Below are positions 1-6,619 of a DNA stretch of 9,896 nt, piece by piece. The stretch is from Pedosphaera sp. Lineage in GTDB: Bacteria; Verrucomicrobiota; Verrucomicrobiia; Limisphaerales; Pedosphaeraceae. The stretch spans positions 1 through 9,896 of the forward strand of contig JAQGOT010000235.1 in assembly GCA_028293465.1 (NCBI GenBank), read 5' to 3'. The stretch's first letter is position 1; each line of letters opens with the position of its first letter. The notes below the pieces were generated by a model, which was given only the letters and a program-made list of their open reading frames with translations, searched no databases and was not told the DNA's origin. A program made the position numbers and the translations under genes.

Positions 1-18
1 GCGTGCGCTTGCGCACGC
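1..18. repeat. Perfect 8-bp inverted repeat at window edge
   Basis: GCGTGCGC, two T residues, then GCGCACGC: a perfect 8-bp stem with a two-base centre. It contains the core of the GTGC...GCAC stem-loop family found repeatedly in this flank and is followed at 31 by the same AATCCA array, so it is probably a divergent or extended family member cut by the window edge. Confidence 0.6.
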
Positions 19-30
19 GCCCCGGTCCTG

Positions 31-120
31 AATCCAGGCAAATCCAATCAAATCCAAGGTGCTTGCGCACGGCCACCGGAAGGGCCGATGCAAATCCAAG
101 GTGCTTGCGCACGGCCAATG
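31..120 (+). repeat. AATCCA array plus two GTGC-TTGC-GCAC stem-loops
   Basis: Three 10-bp units start at 31, 41 and 51 (AATCCA followed by GGCA, ATCA, AGGT). The last unit runs straight into a stem-loop at 59-70, GTGC-TTGC-GCAC, followed by GGCCA. A second AATCCAAG unit at 93 leads into an identical stem-loop at 101-112, again followed by GGCCA. The fixed join between array and hairpin suggests one composite element rather than two repeats that happen to be adjacent. Confidence 0.8.
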
Positions 121-124
121 GGGG

Positions 125-147
125 AATCCAAGCAAATCCAGGTTAAT
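125..147 (+). repeat. Short AATCCA 10-bp array
   Basis: Two full 10-bp units and a partial third: AATCCAAGCA, AATCCAGGTT, AATGG. No stem-loop follows directly. Confidence 0.65.
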
Positions 148-525
148 GGCGGGGAGGATTTTCAGATTTGAAGATTGTCAAATTGGGAAAGTGTTCAGTT
201 TTCAGGAACAAGAAAACGACGGGACGCTGCGTGGGGGCACGCGGCCTACAACGGATGGGAGGCGGGTTGGTCGTGGTTTTAGGGGCTTTCTATTTTCTCG
301 CAGACCTTGCAAAGCTTGCAAACCTTGAGGGACAAACGGGCGCGGTTGGTGGCAGAGTGGCGGGCAGGGAAAGGAGAAATGGATAGGTTTGATGGTCGAT
401 CGTTGAGGGTTGATGGCCAGTACGAAATCCGGCCAAAACGGGAGTGGTAGGAATGTAAATTGCCACGGGTTGCTTCCTGTGGGGAGCGGGACGGTGGCGG
501 TGGTTCTTTGACATCTTGAAAATTT

Positions 526-615
526 CGAATGACGAATTTCAAAGTTCGAATGGAAGAGGTGCGTACTGAAACGGCCGGGGACATTAATGCCTAATGAGGA
601 AGCGCGAATGACGAA
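526..615 (+). repeat. CGAATGACGAA-type repeat pair
   Basis: CGAATGACGAA occurs exactly at 526-536 and 605-615, with a partial TTCGAATG at 545-551 between them. From memory, repeats of this sort, whose translations read like strings of 'IRHSSF', are common in intergenic DNA of Verrucomicrobia and neighbouring phyla. That link is recollection, not a search result. Confidence 0.5.
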
Positions 616-623
616 AGAAGGTT

Positions 624-683
624 CCAAGGTGCTTGCGCACGGCCATCACATCGAATCCAGGCAAATCCAGGTTAATCCAAGTT
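624..683 (+). repeat. Stem-loop followed by AATCCA array
   Basis: TCCAAG leads into the stem-loop GTGC-TTGC-GCAC (629-640), then GGCCATCACATCG, then three 10-bp units from 654 (AATCCAGGCA, AATCCAGGTT, AATCCAAGTT). The same order (hairpin, GGCCATCAYATCG, array) recurs at 910-973, so this is a repeat of the whole arrangement. Confidence 0.8.
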
Positions 684-753
684 GTGCAGGGTTCCGCTGG
701 CGTGGGGCTGTGGTAATAGGTCGGTGGAGGATGACTTGGGGGCGGTGGTTGCC

Positions 754-803
754 GGTGAGCGGTTCGTGAAAAAGCGCCGTCGCCGTCGCCGCTATCGCTC
801 TGC
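754..803 (+). repeat. GCGGTTCG-GAAAAAGCGCC module, left copy
   Basis: GCGGTTCGTGAAAAAGCGCC followed by GTCGCC-type triplets and CTATCGCTC. An inverted copy lies at 9391-9439. The two differ mainly by six bases of triplet repeat (TCGCCG present here, absent there) and scattered substitutions. In both flanks the module lies downstream of a stem-loop and an AATCCA array on the same strand, so module order is conserved. Confidence 0.75.
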
Positions 804-848
804 CGGCGCACTCCATATTGCTGCGGGTGCTCTTGGGGTAGGGGCGTG

Positions 849-973
849 ATCCAAGCAAATCCAGGTTAATCCAGGCAAATCCAACCTAATCCAAGGTGCT
901 AGCGCACGGGTGTTAGCACACGGCCATCATATCGAATCCAGGCAAATCCAGGTCAATCCAGGTTAATCCAAGC
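849..973 (+). repeat. Two AATCCA arrays around paired variant stem-loops
   Basis: An array with five 10-bp units (849-895) runs into the stem-loop GTGC-TAGC-GCAC (896-907). Two bases later comes a second stem-loop, GTGT-TAGC-ACAC (910-921), with a different but still complementary stem. After GGCCATCATATCG a four-unit array follows (934-973). Spacing of the AATCCA cores is exactly 10 bp throughout both arrays. Confidence 0.8.
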
Positions 974-1026
974 TGGAGAGGATGAACAACCAAGTAACCA
1001 AGGTGTTAGCACACGGCCACCGGGGG
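963..1026 (+). repeat. 64-bp module, left copy of inverted pair
   Basis: Begins TTAATCCAAGCTGG, passes through AACAACCAAGTAACCAAG, and ends in the stem-loop GTGT-TAGC-ACAC (1003-1014) and GGCCACCGGGGG. Its inverted copy at 9567-9630 matches 61 of 64 bases by eye. It ends in a run of ten G residues (1022-1031), about 65 bp before the NADH dehydrogenase start codon; the other copy has only five. Confidence 0.85.
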
Positions 1027-1095
1027 GGGGGAGAAAGTGGGTGAGCGGCGGCGGGCTGAGGATTGCATTTTTGCCGGTTTCACTAAACACTGGGG

Positions 1096-2415
1096 ATGGT
1101 GGACAACAAGCATTCACATATCGTTGTACTGGGAGCGGGATTCGGCGGCTTGGAATTCTGCAAGGATTTTCAGGATCCCAACACCCGGATCACCTTGGTG
1201 GATCGAACCAACCATCACCTCTTCCAGCCCTTGCTCTACCAGGTGGCCACGGCGGGGCTCTCCGCGCCGGATATTGCGCAGCCCATCCGCTCCATCCTTT
1301 CCGGCCAGCCGAACCTCACGGTGCTGCTCGATAACGTCGTCGATTTCAATCTGGCGAAGAAGCAGGTCATCCTCACGGGGAATACGCTGGATTACGATTA
1401 TCTCGTCCTCGCGCTGGGCGGTCGCACGAGTTACTTCGGCCACCCGGAATGGGAACGGTTTGCGCCCGGGCTGAAAACCCTCGAAGACGCGCTCCGGATT
1501 CGCAGCCAGGTGCTGATGGCCTTTGAAAAGGCCGAGACGGAGCCGACGCCCGACGCGCACGAGCACCTGATGACCATCGTGGTGGTGGGCGGCGGGCCGA
1601 CCGGCGTGGAAATGGCAGGCGCCTGCGCCGAGCTGACGCGCCACGTGTTGAAGGCGGATTTCCAACGGATTGATGCCAGTGAAGCGCGTGTCATTTTGAT
1701 CGAAGCCGCCCCGCGCATCCTCGGCAATTTGCCGCCGGAATTGTCCGCGAGCGCACAGCGGCAGTTGGAACATTTGGGCGTGCAGGTGCGCACCTCCACG
1801 AAGGTCAAGAGCATCACTCAAGGCCGGGTGGACCTGGAAAATGGAGAGACGATCTGGGCGGCGAACATTCTTTGGGCGGCCGGCGTTTCCGCCACGCCGC
1901 TAACCAAGAAACTCGGCGTGCCGCTGGACCGCGCCGGACGCGTGGTGGTCAACCCTGATTTGAGCCTGCCGGGACATCCGGAGGTGTTTGCGGTTGGCGA
2001 TATGGCGCTGGTGTTGGGACCGGACGGCAACCCCGTGCCGGGAGTTTCCCCCGCAGCGATGCAGATGGCCAAACACACCGCCCGGATCATCGAGAATGAG
2101 CTGGCTTTCCAAGGGGCTGTGGCCCGACCGGCGTTCAAGTATTGGGACAAAGGCACCATGGCAACCATCGGCCGTTCCGCCGCGGTGGCGAAGGTGGGCA
2201 AGTTCGAATTCTCGGGTTTTCTGGCGTGGATGGCCTGGCTGGTGGTGCACTTGATTTTCCTGGTGGGTTTCCGCAATAAAATTGCGGTGCTATTCCAGTG
2301 GTTCTACTCGTACATTACTTACAAGCGTGGCGCGCGGATTATCACCAATCCGCCTTGTCGGCTGGAGGGCACGGCACCAACTGTGTCGATCGGCACTGGC
2401 GAGAAGCCGGCGTGA
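1096..2415 (+). CDS. ndh: Type II NADH:quinone oxidoreductase (NDH-2)
   Basis: A 439-residue FAD-dependent NADH dehydrogenase that passes electrons from NADH to membrane quinone without pumping protons. The first FAD-binding fold starts near the N-terminus with VLGAGFGG (11-18), then the family hallmark HHLFQPLLYQVATAGLS (40-56). The second dinucleotide fold, for NADH, has VVVGGGPTGVE (162-172). VFAVGD (297-302) is the second FAD contact, and AAMQMAKH (320-327) lies at the usual quinone-site motif. The C-terminal stretch 375-410 is hydrophobic/aromatic (WMAWLVVHLIFLVGF), as expected for the membrane-anchoring tail. Length is normal for the family. The ATG at 1096 puts the FAD motif at the expected distance; no good Shine-Dalgarno sequence is seen, and the GTG directly after is an alternative start. 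It stands alone, 528 nt before the next gene, directly downstream of the repeat-rich flank. Other pyridine nucleotide-disulphide oxidoreductases are less likely given the tail. Confidence 0.95.
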   Translation: MVDNKHSHIVVLGAGFGGLEFCKDFQDPNTRITLVDRTNHHLFQPLLYQVATAGLSAPDIAQPIRSILSGQPNLTVLLDNVVDFNLAKKQVILTGNTLDYDYLVLALGGRTSYFGHPEWERFAPGLKTLEDALRIRSQVLMAFEKAETEPTPDAHEHLMTIVVVGGGPTGVEMAGACAELTRHVLKADFQRIDASEARVILIEAAPRILGNLPPELSASAQRQLEHLGVQVRTSTKVKSITQGRVDLENGETIWAANILWAAGVSATPLTKKLGVPLDRAGRVVVNPDLSLPGHPEVFAVGDMALVLGPDGNPVPGVSPAAMQMAKHTARIIENELAFQGAVARPAFKYWDKGTMATIGRSAAVAKVGKFEFSGFLAWMAWLVVHLIFLVGFRNKIAVLFQWFYSYITYKRGARIITNPPCRLEGTAPTVSIGTGEKPA

Positions 2416-2943
2416 CGGGGTTCCCGAGAGAGACTGATCGACCGAATCCGGCCATGGGCGGGTGAGCCGCGAGCCATTCCACCAAACCCACCCCCTCCTT
2501 TCCATCATGCCGAGAACCATATATCCCTACGACAGGCTTGTACGTGCAGGGCTCGCCCAGAAACAATAAATGTTCACGAAGCTGACGCCGATTTCACCCC
2601 TCGGCCATGCAACAACTCCGGCTGCCAGTTGAATCCTTCAAACTATTCCAGCGTGGGTCAACACCCACTGGAAAGCGCCGGCGTGGCAACTATGCTGTCG
2701 CATTCGGATTGTCTCCTCATCAATTGGGGGGAGCGTCCATTTATGTTAATCTCCAGAAGGAGCCCAATGAGAGATCGGATCAGAATCTTGCGATTCCTGC
2801 ACCCGTCTTCCGCCGAAGGCCCGGGCGTCTGTGCCTGCAATCGAAACGCAAGCATTTTCACGCGGTGGAGCCTCCTCCGTTCTCTCCTCGGAGAAGAGAA
2901 CCTGGCTGTGGGCGGACGTGAATCACACCTTCCCTGCATCCGG
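2416..2943. other. Long intergenic region between NDH-2 and peroxidase
   Basis: No convincing gene here. The peroxidase frame stays open upstream to 2629 (TTG), and a second frame is open at 2607-2921, but neither translation has a domain, a signal sequence or coherent composition. I found no clear terminator with a T-run for the NADH dehydrogenase gene. The one structural element I can define is a near-perfect 23-bp palindrome at 2879-2901. Confidence 0.55.
2879..2901. promoter_or_regulatory. Near-perfect 23-bp palindrome upstream of peroxidase
   Basis: GTTCTCTCCTC, a central G, then GAGAAGAGAAC: 10 of 11 arm positions pair, with one C/A mismatch. It ends 42 bp before the peroxidase ATG at 2944. 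Size and position fit an operator for a dimeric regulator or a leader hairpin, but no regulator gene is in the window. It could instead be a dispersed palindromic repeat. Confidence 0.35.
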
Positions 2944-4218
2944 ATGAAAGTTGGCTGGCGCGTATGCGTCACGCTCTCGGTTCTTTTGCTGGCGCGCTTC
3001 GCCTTGGCGCAGGCCCCGGCAACCAACGTCCAGCCGCCGATACCCAAACCCGGGCCGCTGGCCGCCCCCAGATCGCTGCAGCAAGTCGGCCTCCCGCTTG
3101 ATCAGACCCGCGCGACGATACCCCCCGATAATCCGCAAACGCCCGAGAAGATCGCCCTCGGCGAAAAGCTGTTTTTCGACGGGCGTCTGTCGGCCGATGG
3201 CACCGTGGCTTGCGCCAGTTGCCACCAACCCGATCTGGCTTTAACCGACGGAAAACCCACGTCGGTCGGAATCAAAGGCCAGGTCGGGCAACGGAATTCG
3301 CCCACCGTTTTCAACGCGCTTTACAACAAAACCCAGTTCTGGGACGGGCGGGTGCAAACCCTCGAGCAGCAGGCGGAACTGCCGATCATCAATCCCATTG
3401 AGATGGGTCAGACCAACCTGAACGCAGCCGTGGCCGCGATTGCCTCAATTCCTGATTACGAACAGGCTTTCCGCAACGTGTTCAAACGCCCACCCAACGG
3501 TCCAGACTTGTTGCGCGCCATCGCGGCCTACGAGCGAACGCTGTTCTTGTTTAATTCACCCTTCGACCACTTTATCGCCGGCGACACGAATGCGATCAGC
3601 GCTTCCGCCCGGCACGGTTGGGCGCTTTTCAACAACCAGGGCCGTTGTAATAAATGCCACGCGCTCACCGACAACCAGCCGAACCTCACCAGCTTCACCG
3701 ACAATGACTTTCACAACATCGGCGTCGGCATCATCAGACACGGAGTCGTTCCGCTGGCGCGCCAAGCGGAGCAACTCATCAATTCAGGCCATCCGCCCTC
3801 CGTTGACCGCGCTGCCATCATAAGCGAACTTAGCGTGCTCGGGCGCTTCTTGGTTACGAAGAAGCAGACCAATATCGCCGCGTTCAAGACGCCGAATTTG
3901 CGCAACGTGTTGATAACCTCACCCTATTTTCACGACGGCTCGCAGGTAACGCTTTGGGATGTCATGGACCATTACAACAAAGGTGATGGCCTGCAAAATC
4001 CTTTTCTCGATCAAGATATTCAGCCCCTTGCCTTGACGGAACAGGACATTGACGACTTTGTGGCTTTGCTCGCCTCGCTGACCAGCGACGACTACAAGGA
4101 GCAAGGGGCCAAGGAACTGGCCCGGCAGCGGGAGCTCTCCCGGACGAGCAGGCCCCAGCGTGATACCGCGCGGGCCTTCGGACCAAAACCAACCCAACCC
4201 CCGCCGCCCGGTCCGTGA
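2944..4218 (+). CDS. Secreted di-haem cytochrome c peroxidase (MauG/CcpA family)
   Basis: Predicted periplasmic enzyme of 424 residues that reduces hydrogen peroxide with electrons from small c-type donors, or a relative of it. From the ATG at 2944 the protein begins with a clear signal peptide: basic MKVGWR, a hydrophobic core to about 20, and an ALA-Q cleavage site near 22. Two covalent haem sites are present: CASCH (90-94) and CNKCH (235-239). Other hallmarks are LGEKLFFDGRLS (72-83), RNSPTVFNALYN (117-128), FWDGR (132-136), FHNIGVG (256-262) and PNLRNVLITSPYFHDGS (317-333). M341 in VMDHYNKG sits where peroxidases have the Met ligand of the high-potential haem; MauG itself has Tyr there, so a peroxidase role is favoured. 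The tail after 395 is polar and proline-rich. The frame is open upstream to 2629, but a longer start would bury the signal peptide. No strong ribosome-binding site is visible. Confidence 0.93.
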   Translation: MKVGWRVCVTLSVLLLARFALAQAPATNVQPPIPKPGPLAAPRSLQQVGLPLDQTRATIPPDNPQTPEKIALGEKLFFDGRLSADGTVACASCHQPDLALTDGKPTSVGIKGQVGQRNSPTVFNALYNKTQFWDGRVQTLEQQAELPIINPIEMGQTNLNAAVAAIASIPDYEQAFRNVFKRPPNGPDLLRAIAAYERTLFLFNSPFDHFIAGDTNAISASARHGWALFNNQGRCNKCHALTDNQPNLTSFTDNDFHNIGVGIIRHGVVPLARQAEQLINSGHPPSVDRAAIISELSVLGRFLVTKKQTNIAAFKTPNLRNVLITSPYFHDGSQVTLWDVMDHYNKGDGLQNPFLDQDIQPLALTEQDIDDFVALLASLTSDDYKEQGAKELARQRELSRTSRPQRDTARAFGPKPTQPPPPGP

Positions 4219-4398
4219 GAGTACTCCGGCCAAGCCTGGATGGCCCGCCGTCCTCGCACACTTAAACAGCTCCTTCTCTCCCACCCACTGGCTTATCCGT
4301 TTACCTTCCCCTCGTCGGCACAACGCCCCCCACGATTCACTTGAAATCGCCCAAAAAACAGTGAGAGTTCATTCATCCGACGGTATGGATGAAATAAT

Positions 4399-4947
4399 AT
4401 GGAAGAACCCGAAGTCCCAACCGAACATCTCGAGGAAAAAATCCACCACGAGGCGGAGCACTCCGGCAAGCGCTGGGTGCTCGGCGTCGCGCTCAGTTCC
4501 GCCCTGCTGGCCAGCCTCGCCGCCGTCGCCTCCTTGAGCGCGGGTCATTTCGCCAACGAAGCGATGATCTCTCAGATCGAATCCGCCAACCAATGGAGTT
4601 ACTTCCAATCCAAGAGCATCAAGGAAGCGCAGTTGAACACGAAAATGGAACTCCTCGCCGCCCTTGGCAAGCCCGCTTCGGACCAAGACCGGGGCAAACT
4701 CGCCGGCTACGAGGTCGACAAGGCGCAGATACAAAAGCAAGCCGAGAACCTGGAGCACGAAGCCAAACACTATCTCCGCACCCATCAATTCCTGGCCCGC
4801 AGCGTCACCATGTTTCAAGTGGCCATCGCCATCGGTGCCATCTCGGTACTGACCAAACGCCGCAAATTCTGGTTCGTCAGTCTCTGTTTTGGCGCGGTGG
4901 GCCTGTGCTTTCTGGCCCAATCGTGGTTCACCCTCCATGGCCATTAA
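4399..4947 (+). CDS. DUF4337 family membrane protein
   Basis: A 182-residue protein of unknown function. The N-terminus (1-25) is acidic and His-rich (EEPEVPTEHLEEKIHHEAEH), as is typical of DUF4337. One transmembrane helix spans about 26-48 (WVLGVALSSALLASLAAVASL), followed by the family-like ANEAMISQIESANQWSYFQ (52-70) and KSIK. A long hydrophilic, probably helical segment runs to about 134, and two closely spaced helices follow at about 135-152 and 156-177, split by the basic TKRRK. The family is scattered through proteobacteria and Verrucomicrobia, and I know of no established function. Weak GGATGA upstream (4387-4392) could serve as the ribosome-binding site for the ATG at 4399. It lies 180 nt after the peroxidase and 68 nt before the PQQ enzyme, so co-transcription with the latter is possible. 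Length and membrane layout look intact. Confidence 0.85.
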   Translation: MEEPEVPTEHLEEKIHHEAEHSGKRWVLGVALSSALLASLAAVASLSAGHFANEAMISQIESANQWSYFQSKSIKEAQLNTKMELLAALGKPASDQDRGKLAGYEVDKAQIQKQAENLEHEAKHYLRTHQFLARSVTMFQVAIAIGAISVLTKRRKFWFVSLCFGAVGLCFLAQSWFTLHGH

Positions 4948-5015
4948 GTGGACATAGCTCGGGCGCCTCTGCCTCTACATATTTGTCCGCTGCCGTTCTA
5001 ATCCAAACCACCATT

Positions 5016-6431
5016 TTGAGGAGGATCCTGCAAGCGTTGTTGACCTCGTTCCTGTTACTCACTGGAACAATCCATTCCCACGCCGCTGCCACGGAGGATT
5101 CATCCGCCACGCGTCCGGTTGGCTCCATCCCACCGACCGCCGAAGCCTTCCAAATCACCGTCCTCGCCACCAGTCTCAGCGAGCCCATCCAACTCTCGCC
5201 GGCGGCCGATGGTCGCGTCTATTTCGCCGAGCGCACCGGCACCATCAAAGTCTGGCAGCCAACCACCCAAATCACCGTCACGCTGGGCCGGCTCACGCCG
5301 CAAACCAATCTCGAAAGCGGCGTTCTCGGCCTCGCCTTGGACCCGGGCTTCCTGACCAACCATTGGCTCTACCTCTTTCATTCCACGCCCGGCGTGTTTG
5401 AAAATCGCGTCTCCCGCTTCAGCGTGAACGGCGATGCGCTTGACCTCGCCTCCCAGAAAATCCTGCTGCACATCCCCACCGAGCATCGCGGGGTCAATCA
5501 TCTCGGGGGCGGTCTGGGCTTCGATCAGGCGGGTAATCTCTACGCCTCCGTCGGCGACAACACCATCATCGACAGTTCGGATGGCTACAGCCCCATGGAT
5601 GAGCGGCCCGACCGGCAGTTGTGGGATTCCCAGCGCACCGCCGCCAACACCCGCGAGCTGCGCGGAAAAATCCTCCGCATCCAACCGCAGCCCGATGGCA
5701 CCTACACCATCCCTCCGGGCAACCTGTTTCCTGCGGACGGCTCCCAAGGCCTTCCGGAGATTTATCTCATGGGGGTGCGCAATCCCTTCCGCTTCACGAT
5801 CGATCCCAAAACCAGTTGGCTCTACTTTGGCGACGTCGGCCCCGACGCCAACGAAATGAATCCTCGGCGCGGCCCCGTCGGCCTCGATGAATTCAACCAG
5901 GCCCGCAAAGCCGGCAACTTCGGCTGGCCCTACTTCCTCGGCGATAACAGGCCGTATGTGAAATACGACTTCGCCACCAAAGTTTCCGGCGAGCCGTTCG
6001 ATCCCGCCCACCCGGTAAACCATTCCACCAACAATACCGGCCTGCACGCCTTGCCGCCCGCCGAACCCGCCATGATCTATTATCCCTACGGCCTCTCCGC
6101 GCGCTTTCCCGGGCTCGGCTCCGGCGCCCGCTCCGCCATGGCCGGCCCGGTTTATCATTTCGATCCCCAACTGAAATCAGACCGAAAACTCCCCGCTTAC
6201 TACGACAACTGCTGGTTCATTTTCGATTGGGAACGCGGCTGGATCAATGCCGCCCGGCTGGATGCCAACGGCAAATTGCTGAAAATCGAGCCGTTCCTCC
6301 CGCTGCACAAATTCAAGCGCCCCATCTCCCTCGCCCTCGCTCTCGATGGCGCGCTCTATCTCCTGGAATGGGGCAGCAACTGGTATCACAACCTGGATTC
6401 GCAACTCGTGCGAATCGAGTCCCGGAAATAG
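5016..6431 (+). CDS. Secreted PQQ-dependent sugar (sorbosone-type) dehydrogenase
   Basis: A six-bladed propeller enzyme of the soluble glucose/sorbosone dehydrogenase family, predicted to oxidise a sugar outside the cytoplasm using PQQ. Using TTG at 5016 the protein has 471 residues and begins with a good signal peptide (RRILQALLTSFLLLTG, then SHA-AAT). Family signatures in order: DGRVYFAERTGTIKVW (65-80), ESGVLGLALDPGF (100-112), NHLGGGLGFDQAGNLYASVG (161-180) with H162 at the catalytic His position, ELRGKILRI (214-222), GVRNPFRF (253-260) whose Arg matches a PQQ contact, NFGWPYF (302-308), GPVYHF (377-382) and DGALYLLEWGS (444-454). Many PVC relatives carry a ThuA, PKD or cytochrome c domain after the propeller; here the gene stops at the propeller, so the electron acceptor is unknown. 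The start is uncertain: no ATG fits after the upstream gene, TTG 4983 and TTG 5037 are alternatives, and GAGGAGG at 5018-5024 would fit a start near 5037 better than one at 5016. Confidence 0.88.
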   Translation: MRRILQALLTSFLLLTGTIHSHAAATEDSSATRPVGSIPPTAEAFQITVLATSLSEPIQLSPAADGRVYFAERTGTIKVWQPTTQITVTLGRLTPQTNLESGVLGLALDPGFLTNHWLYLFHSTPGVFENRVSRFSVNGDALDLASQKILLHIPTEHRGVNHLGGGLGFDQAGNLYASVGDNTIIDSSDGYSPMDERPDRQLWDSQRTAANTRELRGKILRIQPQPDGTYTIPPGNLFPADGSQGLPEIYLMGVRNPFRFTIDPKTSWLYFGDVGPDANEMNPRRGPVGLDEFNQARKAGNFGWPYFLGDNRPYVKYDFATKVSGEPFDPAHPVNHSTNNTGLHALPPAEPAMIYYPYGLSARFPGLGSGARSAMAGPVYHFDPQLKSDRKLPAYYDNCWFIFDWERGWINAARLDANGKLLKIEPFLPLHKFKRPISLALALDGALYLLEWGSNWYHNLDSQLVRIESRK

Positions 6432-6502
6432 CGCCACTCTGCGCCCACCCAGCCCAACTCGCCTGCGATCCAAAACGCCACCTCCGGCCAATCGCAGGAG
6501 CG

Positions 6503-6517
6503 CGGGACGACGTCCCG
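6503..6517. terminator. GC hairpin between convergent genes
   Basis: CGGGAC, loop GAC, GTCCCG: a 6-bp GC-rich stem in the 188-nt gap between the PQQ dehydrogenase and the oppositely oriented glycosyltransferase. An alternative pairing GCGGG (6502-6506) with CCCGC (6519-6523) is possible. There is no T-run on either side, so it is not a classic intrinsic terminator. It could be a weak bidirectional one or just a repeat. The rest of the gap holds nothing I recognise. Confidence 0.25.
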
Positions 6518-6619
6518 GCCCGCAGCACGCAAAAACGCGCCACACAACCAGGAACACCTCCACGCTCTCCTCCACATCCCTGTGCCCTTAACCAAAAGGC
6601 TTGGACGACCCGCTTGGCG

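Larger units (their letters stand above)
1..1095. other. Gene-free, repeat-rich left flank
   Basis: No open frame in this kilobase looks like a protein: the frames present translate repeats, lack any recognisable domain, and overlap each other in several phases. The top strand is clearly richer in G than C. What it holds is a patchwork of short repeats: 10-bp AATCCA arrays, small stem-loops, a CGAATGACGAA repeat (526-536 and 605-615), a GCC/GTC triplet-rich module at 754-803, and the 64-bp module at 963-1026. The stretch 150-520 holds no repeat that I can define. I see no convincing promoter before the NADH dehydrogenase gene that follows. Confidence 0.75.

Noticed and set aside
202..627. Long reverse-strand open frame in the left flank (141 codons)
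   Set aside because: Translation is repeat-derived and proline/serine-rich with no domain; it overlaps other frames of similar length, as expected in skewed, stop-poor DNA.
31..973. CRISPR array reading of the AATCCA tracts
   Set aside because: Units are only 10 bp with four-base variable tails, far below CRISPR repeat and spacer lengths, and no cas gene is present.
2607..2921. 104-codon frame between NDH-2 and the peroxidase
   Set aside because: Arg/Pro-rich translation without any recognisable feature; it competes with another equally unconvincing open frame in the same region.
2629..2943. N-terminal extension of the peroxidase to a TTG at 2629
   Set aside because: It would place a textbook signal peptide 105 residues into the protein; the ATG at 2944 explains the data better.
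4341..4369. Sigma-70-like promoter before DUF4337 (TTGAAA at 4341)
   Set aside because: At 17-bp spacing the -10 position reads AGAGTT, a poor match; not strong enough to annotate.
5100..6170. 356-codon open frame antisense to the PQQ dehydrogenase
   Set aside because: It is the mirror of a clearly homologous gene, glycine-rich with no motif; high GC content produces such shadow frames.
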